Source of the DNA: PFJX01 sp963713085
GTDB taxonomy: Bacteria; Pseudomonadota; Gammaproteobacteria; Burkholderiales; Thiobacillaceae
Assembly: GCA_963713085.1 (NCBI GenBank)
Contig: CAVQKQ010000026.1
Coordinates: 62,001 to 126,000, forward strand
Reading direction: 5' to 3'
DNA length: 64,000 nt
Each line of letters begins with the position of its first letter. Position 1 is the stretch's first letter. A program made the position numbers and the translations under genes. The notes beneath the pieces were generated by a model. That model saw only the letters and a program-made list of their open reading frames with translations, had not been told where the DNA came from and made no database searches. Of the stretch, positions 1-12,200 are shown in pieces.

Positions 1-339
1 GCCCGGGCGGGCAAGGCGGCGCGCACCCTGTCCTGCCATCAGGACATCGCCTTCCATGGTGCCCTGGCCTGCATGATGGTGGCGGAGTTCGCCGGCCCCA
101 TCACCGCGAATCCGGCCGCCTACCGCCACCTGCACTGGGAGGCGGGCATGCTGGGCCACGTGCTTGGCCTGGAGGCCGAGGCGGCCGGTTGGCGCGGCAC
201 CGGCATCGGCTGTTTCTTCGACGATGCCGGCCACGAGATCCTGGGCCTGGCGGACGAGACCTTCCAGGTGATCTACCACTTCGCGGTGGGCATGCCGGTG
301 GACGACTCACGCCTCACCACCGCGCCGGCCTATGACTGA
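1..339 (+). CDS. SagB/ThcOx-type nitroreductase-fold protein, C-terminal part
   Basis: The frame is open from the first base, so the N-terminus lies outside the window; about 112 codons remain. The visible part carries CHQDIAFHGA, a G-x-G-x-GCFFDD stretch and the ending VGMPVDDSRLTTAPAYD. This resembles the C-terminus of SagB/ThcOx-type FMN-dependent oxidoreductases. Its last 8 bases overlap the start of the next gene, so the two are translationally coupled. The substrate is unknown. The link with nitrogen fixation is inferred from the partner gene, which has a paralogue in the nifV operon. Confidence 0.65.
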   Translation, partial: ARAGKAARTLSCHQDIAFHGALACMMVAEFAGPITANPAAYRHLHWEAGMLGHVLGLEAEAAGWRGTGIGCFFDDAGHEILGLADETFQVIYHFAVGMPVDDSRLTTAPAYD

Positions 340-817
340 GGACGGGGAGGCGGAGATCCTGCCCGAGGCCGTGGACGGCCTGGTGCGCCAGGCCATGGCC
401 GATTACCGGAGCGACCCGGTCGGGTCGGATTTTCTGCTGCGCTATGCCTGCAGCCAGGCCGCGGACCCCTTGCCCCTGTATCGCGTGCTCTACAAGTTCT
501 ACAACCGCCAGCGCCACTTCGAGCCCGCCGGGGAGTTCGCCCGCGCCGCCCTGGACGAGGCCGCAAGGCGGGGCGATCTGCCGGCGGACGTTGCGGATTG
601 GAGCCCGGAAATGCTGGACGACCTGGAGCCGGGCCTGGCCAGCCAGGTCCTGCTGGCCCTGAAGGCCCTGGCCTTCATTGGTTTGCGCGGAGGCGACGAG
701 GCGGGGGCGGGCCGCCATCTGGAGATCCTGCAGCGGCTGGACCCGGCGGACGGCAGTGGCGTGTCCGTGGTCACTGCCCTGGCCGAATCGCTCCGGCGGG
801 AGGGGCATGCCGCCTAG
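332..817 (+). CDS. TPR-like nif-associated protein (copy A)
   Basis: A 161-residue soluble helical protein that starts inside the end of the nitroreductase gene. Its core (LPLYRVLYKFYNRQRHFE, then LKALAFIGLR and LEILQRLDP) aligns along most of its length with the 171-residue protein at 22264-22779 in the nifV operon. The shared pattern is a degenerate tetratricopeptide-like helical hairpin, which suggests a protein-protein interaction role. I do not recognise a named family. A hairpin terminator follows at once. The paralogy is seen directly; function in nitrogenase assembly is inference. Confidence 0.75.
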   Translation: MTEDGEAEILPEAVDGLVRQAMADYRSDPVGSDFLLRYACSQAADPLPLYRVLYKFYNRQRHFEPAGEFARAALDEAARRGDLPADVADWSPEMLDDLEPGLASQVLLALKALAFIGLRGGDEAGAGRHLEILQRLDPADGSGVSVVTALAESLRREGHAA

Positions 818-819
818 GA

Positions 820-850
820 GCGGACCCTCCGGTCCGCATTATTTCTTCTC
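820..850 (+). terminator. Rho-independent terminator after copy A
   Basis: A perfect 7-bp stem (GCGGACC / GGTCCGC, 820-826 and 831-837) with a CTCC loop is followed by the T-rich tract ATTATTTCTTCT. It sits 3 bases after the copy A stop codon. It also overlaps the end of the convergent HD-GYP gene. Confidence 0.7.
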
Positions 851-2161
851 CGTCGGCTTGCAGACGTAGATCGTGATCGGCTGGTGTTCGGCCACCTCGA
901 TCTTGCTGAGCTGGCTGACCACCGCCTGGTCCACCACGTAGCCCTTGGCCAGCAGCATGTAGCCGTCCCGGTGCATCAGGTCCCGGGACAGGACCATGCC
1001 GGGTGCCAGGCTGCTGGGACGCATAGGGATCTCGTCGATGACGTTGCGCAGTTGCTCGGTCAGGATCGGCAGGTAGCGGTCGATGACGGCGGGGTCGTAG
1101 CGTTTGCCCTTGTTTTCCATCAGGTAGGCCAGGGCTTCGCTGGGGCGCATCGGCTGCTGGGTCATGATGCCGCTGGTCAGAGCGTCGTATTCATTGGCGG
1201 CGGCCAGGATCCGGCTGCCCATGGGGATGGCCAGCCCGGCCAGATGGTCCGGGTAGCCGCTGCCGTCGTAGTTTTCGTGGTGGTGGCGGATCAGCTTGGC
1301 CGCGCCCCTGAGTTGCTCAATCTGCATCAGGGCCTGTTCGCCCCGCACGGGATGGTGCATGAGCTCCGCGCGCATTTCAGCGGTAAGGGCGCTCAGGGGA
1401 CGGTCCAGGGCCGCGTCTGGCATGCCGATCTTGCCGATGTCGTGGAGCAGGGCGGCGAACAGCACGTTCTGCTGTTCGGCCTCGTCCAGTTCCATCATCC
1501 GGGCCAGGATGCGGGCATGGTCGGCCACCCGGCGGGCATGGCCAGACAGGTTCATACCGCGCATTTCCACCAGTCCGGCGAAGGCCTGCACGGTGCCGAC
1601 AAAGCCGATCTTGAGCTTGCCGTGGGCGGACTGAACCATCTTCAGGGCCTTCTTCAGGTCCTCGGTGCGTTCCGCCACCTTTTGCTCCAGGCCGGCGTTT
1701 AGGGCGCGCAGTTCCGCGTTCTGGGCCTCCACCACCGAATTCAGCCGGCCGTTTTCACGTTCCAGGCGCTTGCGTTCCAGGGCTTCACGCACGATGAGGA
1801 CGATCTCGTTGTCGTCCCAGGGCTTGTTGATGTAGCGATAGATTTCGCCCTTGTTGATGGCGGCGATGGTGGCCTCGATGTCGGCGTAGCCGGTCAGCAG
1901 GATGCGGATGGTTTCGGGCCAGCGCTGACGCACCTGTTCCAGAAAGCGGGCCCCGTCCATCACCGGCATGCGCATGTCGGAGATGACCAGATCGACGTTT
2001 TCCTTGGCCAGCAGTTCCAGGCCCTGGGTGCCGCTCTCGGCAGTTAGCAGCTGGTAGCCGTGGGGCCGGAACAGGCGTTTCAGGGACGACAGGATGGAAG
2101 GCTCGTCGTCCACGAACAGCAGGGTGGCTGCGGGTGGTGCGACGCTCGGGGTGTCAGCCAT
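839..2161 (-). CDS. Response regulator with HD-GYP c-di-GMP phosphodiesterase domain
   Basis: The protein has 440 residues. The N-terminal receiver (about 17-130) has the acidic pair DDE, phospho-acceptor context VISDMRMPVMDG and lysine in KPWDD. A coiled linker (about 140-190) leads to the HD-GYP domain with HDIGKIG and HHENYDGSGYPD, so catalytic residues look intact and it should hydrolyse c-di-GMP. After HD-GYP comes a tail of about 70 residues (LAPGMVLSRDLMHRDGYMLL) that matches the separate small protein at 8163-8492. The start at 2161 was chosen because upstream codons are non-conserved and overlap the kinase gene. The 8-base overlap marks it as the partner regulator of that kinase and the last gene of the operon. 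Confidence 0.9.
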   Translation of the reverse strand: MADTPSVAPPAATLLFVDDEPSILSSLKRLFRPHGYQLLTAESGTQGLELLAKENVDLVISDMRMPVMDGARFLEQVRQRWPETIRILLTGYADIEATIAAINKGEIYRYINKPWDDNEIVLIVREALERKRLERENGRLNSVVEAQNAELRALNAGLEQKVAERTEDLKKALKMVQSAHGKLKIGFVGTVQAFAGLVEMRGMNLSGHARRVADHARILARMMELDEAEQQNVLFAALLHDIGKIGMPDAALDRPLSALTAEMRAELMHHPVRGEQALMQIEQLRGAAKLIRHHHENYDGSGYPDHLAGLAIPMGSRILAAANEYDALTSGIMTQQPMRPSEALAYLMENKGKRYDPAVIDRYLPILTEQLRNVIDEIPMRPSSLAPGMVLSRDLMHRDGYMLLAKGYVVDQAVVSQLSKIEVAEHQPITIYVCKPTEKK

Positions 2162-3638
2162 GGTCGGAATCTCCGTCGTGAACGCGCTTGATCGGCAGCA
2201 CCACCCGGAAGCGCGATCCCTTGCCCGGTTCGCTCTCCACGTCGATATGGCCGCCATGCTTGTTGACGATGCCGTAGGAGATGGACAGTCCCAGGCCGGT
2301 GCCCTTGCCCACATCCTTGGTGGTGTAGAACGGGTCGAAGATGCGCGTCAGCTTTTCCCGGGGGATGCCGCAGCCGGTATCGGCGACTTCCACCCAGACC
2401 TCCCCCCCCTGGGCGCCCGTGCTGACCCGGATTTCGCCTCGCTCCACGATGGCATGGGCGGCGTTGACCAGCAGATTCATGAACACCTGGTTCAGTTGCG
2501 AAGGCAGGCATTCGACCATGGGGATCTCGCCGTATTCCTTGATGACCGTGGCCTTGTACTTCAGCTCGTTGTTGACCACGTTCAGGGTGGAATTCAGGCC
2601 CTGATGCAGGTCGGCCAGCACCCACTCGCCCTTGTCGGAATGGGAAAAGTCCTTCAGGTCCTGGACGATGTGGCGCACCCGCGTGATGCCCTCGCTGGAT
2701 TCCTTGAGCAGATCCCGGATGTCCTGTTTCAGATAGTCGAGTTCGATGGCCCGCTTGGCTGCCTGGATGTGTTCCAGCTCGACAGATCCTTCGGGCAGGG
2801 CGGCTTCCGCCGCTTGATAGGTATCGATCAGGTCCAGCAGTTGTTCGATGTAGCCGTCCAGCGTGCCCAGATTGGAATTGACGTAGCCGATGGGGTTGTT
2901 GATCTCGTGGGCCACGCCGGCGGCGAGCTGGCCGATGGAAGCCATCTTCTCGGATTGCAGCAGCTGATTGTGGGCCACCTCCAGGCGCTTGATCAGGGCG
3001 GCCTGCTCCGCCTTCTCCCGGTGCAGGGCCTCTTCCACCATCTTGCGCTGGGTGATGTCATGTACCGTACCGAACAGTTTTCATGGGCCGGCCGTCGGCA
3101 TCGCGCTCGACTTCGCCCTGCTCGTTGACATGGCACACCGCGCCGTCGGGCAGGAGATGCGGTGGTCGATGGAATAGTGGCCCTCGCCCCGCCAGCGCTG
3201 CCCGCACGGCGCTGTCGACCTTTCCCGGTCCTCGGGATGGACGCCGCATGAGGAACGCCTGGTAGTCGGGAGCGCAGCTTCCGGGTCGGCCTGGAAGATG
3301 CGGAACGCCTCTTGCGACCAAGTCAGCATGTCGTGCTCCACGTCCCATTCCCAGTGCCCCAGCCGGGCTACCTGCTGGGCCTTGGCCAGGCGCGCCTCGC
3401 TGGCGCGCAGCGCCGCCTCGGTGGCCTGCCTTCTCCCGCAACTGCCGCTGCAGCTCCCGGTTGCGGTCGGTCAGTTCGCCGCGACATCAATTCCAGGGAA
3501 CGCTCCACCAAGCCGGCTGTCGGCATCCGCCTGCTGGTAGGCATTGTCCACCACTTCGAGGAACGGCCGCCAGTCCTCCGGCACGTCGACGCCGTCGCCC
3601 AGATGGCGTCTGATCTGACGCTCCAATAGGGGATGCAT
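2154..3638 (-). CDS. PAS-containing sensor histidine kinase, frame-disrupted in its N-terminal half
   Basis: The C-terminal 295 codons (2154-3041) are intact: LLQSEKMASIGQLAAGVAHEINNPIG (H-box), then N, G1, F and G2 boxes (NLLVNAAHA, ADTGCGIP, DPFYTTK, GTGLGLS). Upstream, the expected coiled coil and PAS domain (MHPLLERQIRRH, GHWEWDVEHDMLTWSQ, HPEDRER, EGHYSIDHRIS, DGRPMK, LFGTVHDITQRKMVEE) is complete but alternates between two frames at least six times. One step is an extra T in the TTTT at 3078-3081. Sequencing error is more likely than decay because every segment survives. The start at 3638 follows the FIST gene directly. The kinase is cytosolic, and its input may come from the FIST protein. 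Confidence 0.75.
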
Positions 3639-3642
3639 CGTG

Positions 3643-4851
3643 TCAGGCTCCTCGCTGAGGGTGGTGATGGTCATGGTCTGGTTGTGCAGCTCGCAGCGGG
3701 CTGTGGGCGTGTAGGGCGAGATCTCGCCGTAGGAATAGAAGCCGGTGAGCGCGGTGTCCGTTACCCAGGACCTCGCGCACCTCCTCCACCTCCTCTTCCA
3801 CTCGTTGCTTCAGCACCAGTTTGCGGCCGACGCAGCTGATCAGCACCGCCAGGCCGGGCTGCGCCTCCCGCATGGAGTCCCGGGCCACCCGCGCCGCCCC
3901 GGCGGCGCCTTCGACGAGGCGATCGAAATTGGCCCTCATGAGGCGGGCAAGGCGGCCCTTCCGGCATGTCGCCCGCGAAGGTCATGGATTGGTTCCGATT
4001 CGTCCACAGCCAGGATGGCCCGTACCAGGCCCACGTCTTCGCCGTCCTTGCCGCGCAGCGCCAGCGGGAACAGCAGGGCGGTGGCGGGCAGGCCGGCGGC
4101 GTGCTCGCCCAGATATTGCTTGTACAGGGCCAGGGCGGACTGGCCGTCCAGTTCGTAGAGGACGTTGCCGTTGGAACTGGTGATCAACCTGTCCGGGCCG
4201 AAGCTGATCCCATCCGCCCAGGGAGCCATACCCCACCCTGATATGGGGGCCGTAGAGACCCACCGCCGCCACCAGCGTTCCCGGGGTGGGGCATCGGCGA
4301 TCACCAGGGTGCGCTGGAAGCGGGCGCCATCGCCGGAGAGGCCGCCGGTAACCTCCACCTGGTTCGGAAGGTCACGCTCTTGATCCCCGCCACCAGATCC
4401 GAGCCGTTCACGCCCAGACCGCTGGAGAGGAGCAGGACATGGCTCAGCCCTCCGTCGGGAGCTGGGCCCCCAGTTCCTGCCCGGCCGAATGGCTGTGTTC
4501 CGCGTCGGGCACCGCCTGGCTGGCCAGATGCAGGCGGGTATGGTCGAAATGGATGGCGCTGGCGACAACCGTGTCCTCATGCACGTGGACCCCCAGTATT
4601 TCGCCCGAGGTGGAGCAGCCGAACAGGACCGCCGCGGGGTAGCGGGTCCGCAGCTCGGCCAGGCGCTGCGCATCCAGCCGGTCGGTCCCTCCGAACACCA
4701 GGACCAGGTCCGCATCCGCCATGGCCGGAGCGGAAAGTCCGTCATGGTCCGCGCTCCGGTCCCGGGTCAGGGTGTGGGTGCGCAATGCATCACACTGCCC
4801 GGCGGCATGCCAGCCGTCTTGGGCGGTCCAGTGAGATTGTTCGATGCGCAT
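3643..4851 (-). pseudogene. FIST-domain sensor protein, multiply frameshifted
   Basis: The N-terminal FIST segment begins MRIEQSHWTAQDGWHAAG and continues ADADLVLVFGG, AAVLFGCSTSGEILG and VEVTGGLSGDGARF. The FIST_C segment follows: LYELDGQSALALYKQYLG, LPATALLFPLALRG, GLAVLISCVGRKLVL, VEEVREVLG and CELHNQTMTITTL. These pieces are in the right order but in several frames, with at least six shifts. FIST domains are ligand-sensing modules known to occur beside kinases and c-di-GMP enzymes. The gene lies 10 bases after the upstream kinase stop and runs into the downstream kinase start, so it is an operon member. It may be functional in the cell if the shifts are assembly errors. The exact stop is uncertain. 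Confidence 0.7.
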
Positions 4852-4861
4852 GCGGGCCTCC

Positions 4862-7295
<2,434 letters not shown>

Positions 7296-7311
7296 GGCTT
7301 GTCCGGTGCCT

Positions 7312-8166
7312 TCAGTTCGCCAGCAACACGGAATAGCCCTCGTGTTCCGTTTCGATGCCGGCCAGCATGGATTTGAGCGTGGGCTTGTCGAGGTCCATGC
7401 GCCGCCAGGCATCTGCATCGAGCGGGGGCGCCGCGGCATGCGGGTCGCCCGCCAGGTCCAGGGCATGGGCCAGGATGTTGGCGACGTGCGTCACGTCGGC
7501 CAGGGAGACCGAGGTCGATTGCCCGGAATCCTGCTCCGGCGCATGGTGCAGGGCCACCGCCCGGACGATCTCCGGCGGGAAGTTCCAGCGTTGGGCCAGG
7601 GCCTCGCCGGCCCGGGCATGGTCGAAGCCCAGGATGTGCCGTTCCGCCTCATGGGTGAGGCAGTCCTGTTCATCCCGGAAGGCGAGCACCGGGGCGTAAT
7701 GCTCGGGATGGGTGCTGACCAGCATCAGCAGGCCGATGTCATGGAGCAGCCCGGCGGTGAAGCCGCTTTCGGGGGCCATGCCCGCTTTCCTGGCCAGGGC
7801 CCGGCCGCACAGAGCGGCGCCGATGCTGTGGCGCCAGAACAGGCGGAGATCGAAGGCGGTGTCCCGTGCGGGCGCGAAATAACCGGTGATCGAGGCCGCC
7901 ATGACCAGGCTGCCGACCGCCTTGAAACCCAGCACCACGATGGCGTCGTGGATGCTGGCGACCTTCTGCTGGACGCCGTAAAAGGGCGAATTGGCGACGC
8001 GCAGGGCGCGGGCGGCCAGGGCCTGATCCTTGGCGATGCCGTCCGCCAGTTGGTCGATGCTCACCGCGTCGTTGTCCAGGGTGCGGATCAGGTCGTCGAC
8101 CACGGCGGGCAGGGAAGGCAACTGCCGGACGTCCGACAGAACCTGTTCCAGGGTCAGGGACGTCAT
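7312..8166 (-). CDS. HDOD domain signalling protein
   Basis: The protein has 284 residues. The HDOD core is clear: LPSLPAVVDDLIR, ALAARALRVANSPFYG, IHDAIVVLGFKAV, GFTAGLLHDIGLLML, and WNFPPEIVRAVALHH. HDOD domains are HD-superfamily relatives found in two-component and c-di-GMP pathways, usually without demonstrated catalysis. The start at 8166 is chosen because its ATG overlaps the stop of the upstream small gene (ATGA). It ends 16 bases before the downstream membrane kinase. It is probably an adaptor between the regulators and kinases of this operon; the exact role is inferred. Confidence 0.88.
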   Translation of the reverse strand: MTSLTLEQVLSDVRQLPSLPAVVDDLIRTLDNDAVSIDQLADGIAKDQALAARALRVANSPFYGVQQKVASIHDAIVVLGFKAVGSLVMAASITGYFAPARDTAFDLRLFWRHSIGAALCGRALARKAGMAPESGFTAGLLHDIGLLMLVSTHPEHYAPVLAFRDEQDCLTHEAERHILGFDHARAGEALAQRWNFPPEIVRAVALHHAPEQDSGQSTSVSLADVTHVANILAHALDLAGDPHAAAPPLDADAWRRMDLDKPTLKSMLAGIETEHEGYSVLLAN

Positions 8167-8492
8167 CTGAGTTGCTCCATGCGGTACTCCAGCAGGACTT
8201 GTTGGAGGAACTCGTCTGCCGCGCCGCCGCCCGGGTGGCGGAACAGGTGCTGCAGGCGCTCTCGGGCGGCTTGGCGGTGCGCGGCCAGTTGTTCCGCGGA
8301 GAGGGTTTCGGTCACGGCGATCGGCACCTGGGCGATGCCGCGCCGGCGCAGGGAGGCGAGGTGGGATTCGGTCAGTACGGCGCCGGCCGCCAGAAGGGTG
8401 AGGCCGTTGCCGTCCTGGATGTCCGCGCCCAGGGTCGTGCCCGGGGTCGCCTGGTCCAGGGCGACAGGACATATGCGAGTGGTCACTTGCAC
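8163..8492 (-). CDS. Small protein consisting of the domain found at the HD-GYP regulator C-terminus
   Basis: A 109-residue protein with the pattern ATPGTTLGADIQDGNGLTLL, then AGAVLTESHLASLRRRGI. The tail of the HD-GYP regulator at 839-2161 follows the same pattern (LAPGMVLSRDLMHRDGYMLL, KGYVVDQAVVSQL). It therefore looks like a stand-alone copy of a domain usually attached to HD-GYP or HDOD proteins. It overlaps both neighbours (10 bases with the receiver gene, ATGA with HDOD), so it should be made in step with them. I know no named function. It may have split from the HDOD protein. Confidence 0.72.
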   Translation of the reverse strand: MQVTTRICPVALDQATPGTTLGADIQDGNGLTLLAAGAVLTESHLASLRRRGIAQVPIAVTETLSAEQLAAHRQAARERLQHLFRHPGGGAADEFLQQVLLEYRMEQLR

Positions 8493-9286
8493 ATCTCGCA
8501 GGGCAGCAGGGCCAGCAACATGCCGCGGGATAGGGAGCGCCGGCCCATGACCTTGTGGAATACGCGGTATTCACGGCCGGCCAGCATGATCTTCTCTGGA
8601 ATGCCGTCCGGGTCATCCGGCCAGGCGCGCATGGCCTCCGGCAGGACCTGGACGGCTTCCCTGGCCAGCAGGGGAGCGTGGTCGCCGATCATCCAGTCGG
8701 CGGCCTCGTTGGACAGGGCGATCAATCCATCCTGATCAATGCCGATGATGGGCCAGGGCACCAGTTGCAAGACCTCTCTGAGGGTGTCGAGCACCGTCTC
8801 GATCTGCCGCGCCTGGCGTTCCTTGTCCGCCACGTGGGCCTGGAGTTCGCTGTTGGCGGCCTGGAGTTCCCGAGTGAGTCGCAGGTTCTCGTCGGCGATC
8901 TGCTTGCTGCGGAAGGCCTCGCGCAGTTGCTCGCGCAGTTGCTCGTCGTCCCAGGGCTTGGTCAGGAATTTGTAGATGGCCCCTTCGTTGATGGCGTCGG
9001 TGATGAACTGCAGATCCGTGAATCCCGACAGGACGATGCGGATCGTTTCCGGGTGGGATGCCTTGACCCGGCGCAGGAACTCCACGCCGCTCATGTTGGG
9101 CATGCGCTGGTCCGAGAGGATTACGTCCACCGGTTGGCTGTCCAGCAGTTCCAGGGCCTGTTCCGGGCTGTCGCAGGTCAGGATGTGATACCCGTCCCGG
9201 CGTAGCAGGCGCTGCATGGCGGAGAGTATGTTGGGTTCGTCGTCTACCAGAAGCAGGGTCGGCGGTCGTTCTCTCGGTTCGTTCAT
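8483..9286 (-). CDS. Response regulator with C-terminal PAS-like domain
   Basis: The 267-residue protein has a receiver at about 8-125 (VDDEPNILSAMQRLL, VILSDQRMPNMSGVEF, SGF, KPWDDEQL), a coiled coil (ENLRLTRELQAANSELQ) and a PAS-like segment (VLQLVPWPIIGIDQDGLIALSNEAADWMIGD). There is no DNA-binding or catalytic domain, and the C-terminus ends LPCEMCK. Its receiver is very close to the last receiver of the 1145-residue protein encoded just upstream, and the ATG overlaps that protein's stop (ATGA). It probably relays phosphoryl groups or binds partners rather than controlling transcription. Confidence 0.87.
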   Translation of the reverse strand: MNEPRERPPTLLLVDDEPNILSAMQRLLRRDGYHILTCDSPEQALELLDSQPVDVILSDQRMPNMSGVEFLRRVKASHPETIRIVLSGFTDLQFITDAINEGAIYKFLTKPWDDEQLREQLREAFRSKQIADENLRLTRELQAANSELQAHVADKERQARQIETVLDTLREVLQLVPWPIIGIDQDGLIALSNEAADWMIGDHAPLLAREAVQVLPEAMRAWPDDPDGIPEKIMLAGREYRVFHKVMGRRSLSRGMLLALLPCEMCK

Positions 9287-12200
9287 GGGGCTCCCATTGC
9301 TTGTTTTTGTTCGCCAGGATTCGACGATTGTGACCTGTTCTTGAGTATGGCCTCGAAATAGCGGAATGCATCGCGGATCTGTTCGCGCAGCAGGGCGTCG
9401 TCCCAGGGCTTGCTCAGGAATTTGTAGATGGCGCCCTGGTTGACCGCCTGGATGATGGTTTCCAGATCGGAGAATCCGGACAGGACGATGCGCACCGTAT
9501 CGGGATACAGATCCTTGACCCGGCCCAGGAATTCGGTGCCGCTCATCTCCGGCATGCGCTGGTCCGACAGGATGACCTGCACATCGTTCTTGGCCATCAG
9601 CTCCAGGCCTTCGCTGGCGCTGTTGGCGCTGAGGATTTGATACCCCTCGCCGCGCAGCATGCGTTTCAGGGCGCTCAGGATGTAGGGTTCGTCGTCCACC
9701 AGCAGCAGGGTGCGTGGCGTGTCCGTTTCGCCGGCGGGCACCCGGGAGACGGGACGTTCCCTGTTGATCATGGCGACGAACTCATCGGGCGCAACCGGCC
9801 TGCCGACCAAATAGCCCTGGATCAGTTCGCAGCCCAGTTTTTTCAGGTAGCCGAGCTGTGCTTCGGTTTCCACGCCCTCCGCTACCACCCGCAGCCGCAG
9901 GCGCTGGGCCAGGCCGATGATGGCGGAAACGATGCTCGCGTCGCTCGGTTCGGAGGCGATGTTGCGCACGAAGGATTGATCGATCTTGAGGGTGTCGATG
10001 GGGAACCGCCCCAGATAGGCGAAACTGGAATAGCCCGTGCCGAAGTCGTCCAGGGCGAGATTTACGCCCAGATCCTTGAGTTGCTGGAGCAGGCCGATGG
10101 TGGCTTGCGGGTCCTCCATCAGCATGCTTTCGGTCAGTTCCAGTTCCAGAAGGCGCGCCGGGATGCCGTGGCGGCGCAGGGCGTTCGAGATCGTGTCCAG
10201 CAGGTCGCCGGCGCGAAACTGTCGCGCCGACACGTTGACGGCCACATGCACTTCTCCCATGCCGGCGTCCTGCCATGCGCGGATTTGCCGGCAGGCTTCG
10301 TCGATGGCCCAGGCGCCCAGGGGAACGATCAGACCGGTTCTTTCCGCCAGGGGGATGAAATGTCCCGGGGAAACCAGCTCGCCGCTTTGTTTGCGCCAGC
10401 GCAGCAAGGCCTCCGCGCCCTTGATTTGTCCGCTTTGCAAGTCGACCTTCGGCTGATAGTGGAGCAGGAATTCGCCCCGTTCCAGGGCTTTCCGCAGGGC
10501 CGTTTCCAGTTCCAGCTTGGCCAGGGCATTGGTATTCATCCTGGCGTCATAGCAGCAGGTCTGATTGCGGCCGCTTTCCTTGGCCTGGTACATGGCCGAC
10601 TCCGCGCCGCGCAACAGTGAGGCCACGGATTCGCCGTCGCCGGGAAAGATGCAGATGCCGATGCTGGCACCCAGGAATACGTCATGCTGGTCCGTGCAAT
10701 GGAACGGCTGGGCCAGCATGCCATGCAGGTCCCGCGCGACATCCACCGCTTCCTGGGCCTCGTCGATGGGTTCCAGCAACAGCGCGAAGGCGTCGCCCCC
10801 CACGCGGCCCAGGGTGTCTTCCTCCCTGACCCGCGTCTTCAGACGCCGCGCCACTTCCACCAGCAGTTCGTCGCCGATGGCGTGGCCGAGGCTTTCGTTG
10901 ACGGTCTTGAAATGATCCAGGTCGATGAACAGGATGCCGATCCGCTGGCCATGGCGTTTCGCCCGGTCCAGGGCATGGTCCAGGCGCATTTGCACCAGGG
11001 CGCGATTGGGCAGCCCGGTGAGGGGGTCGTAATGGGCCAGGTGTTCGAGCTGGGCCTCGTTGCGCTTGATCTGGCTGAGGTCGGTGAACACGCTCACGTA
11101 ATGTTCGGTATTGCCCCGTGCATCGCGAACGCTGGAAATGGTCAGCCATTCCGGATAGATCTCGCCGTTCTTGCGCCGATTCCAGACCTCGCCTTGCCAA
11201 TAACCCGCCGACGCCAGGGTCTTGCCCATCGCCTGGAAAAATGCGTCGTCATGGTGTCCCGAGCGCAGGAACGCCGTGTCCTGTCCGATCGCTTCTTCCT
11301 CCGGATAACCCGTGATCGCCTCGAAGGCCTGGTTGACGGCCTGCAGCCGTCCCCGGGCGTCGGTGATCATGACCCCGTCGCGGGTGTTTTCGAACACCAT
11401 GGCGGCCTGGCGCAGCTTCTCCTCGGCCCGCTTGCGCTCGCTGATGTCGAAAAAGGTGGCCACGGCGCCCACCACCGCGCCGTCGCGGTGCATCGGATAG
11501 GACCAGTATTCCACGGGGATGGGATGGCCGTCCCGGTGCCAGAACACCTCGTCCTCGCGATGTATCGCCTCGTCATGGCGGTAGGCCTGGTAGATCGGGC
11601 AGTCCTCCCTGGGATAAGGGCTGCCATCGGCATGGCTGTGGTGAATCAGGCCATGGACCGGTTTGCCGAGCAGGTCCTCCGCCTGGTCATAGCCCAGGAC
11701 ACGCAGGAAGGCCGGGTTGACGAAGGTGCAGCGCCCCTCCAGGTCGTTGCCGTAGATGGCCTCGGCCGTGGAGTCGAGCAGGAGGCGGATGCGTGCTTCG
11801 CTTTCCTCCAGGGTGGCGCGGTCGCGCAGCAGTTCGCGATTCTGGCAGACGTTCTCGATTTGGGTGGGCAGTGCCTGCTGGTAGCCGTCATGCTTGATGA
11901 CGTAATCGTCCACGCCCAGCATCAGGGCCTGGGCCGCGACGCCTTCATTGCCATGTTCCGCGAGCACGATGATGGGCAGAGTGTGGTTCCGTTTTTCCCG
12001 CAATTCCCTGACCGTCCCCAGGGTGTCGTTACGCGGCATCCGGAAATCCAGTACCACCGCATCGTATTGCAGTGCTCCTGTCAGGTCCGTGGACAGCCGG
12101 GATAGCAAATCGCCGGGGCTATGGACTATATCCACATGGAAGTGGGGGGCGCAGCAGGCCAGCTGTGTTTGAAGCTTGCCGGCTCCGTCTTCTGCGTCTG

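Noticed and set aside
2094..3128. Long plus-strand frame opposite the kinase gene
   Set aside because: It is antisense to a conserved histidine kinase core and has the composition of a shadow frame. Similar long antisense frames opposite other genes were rejected for the same reason.
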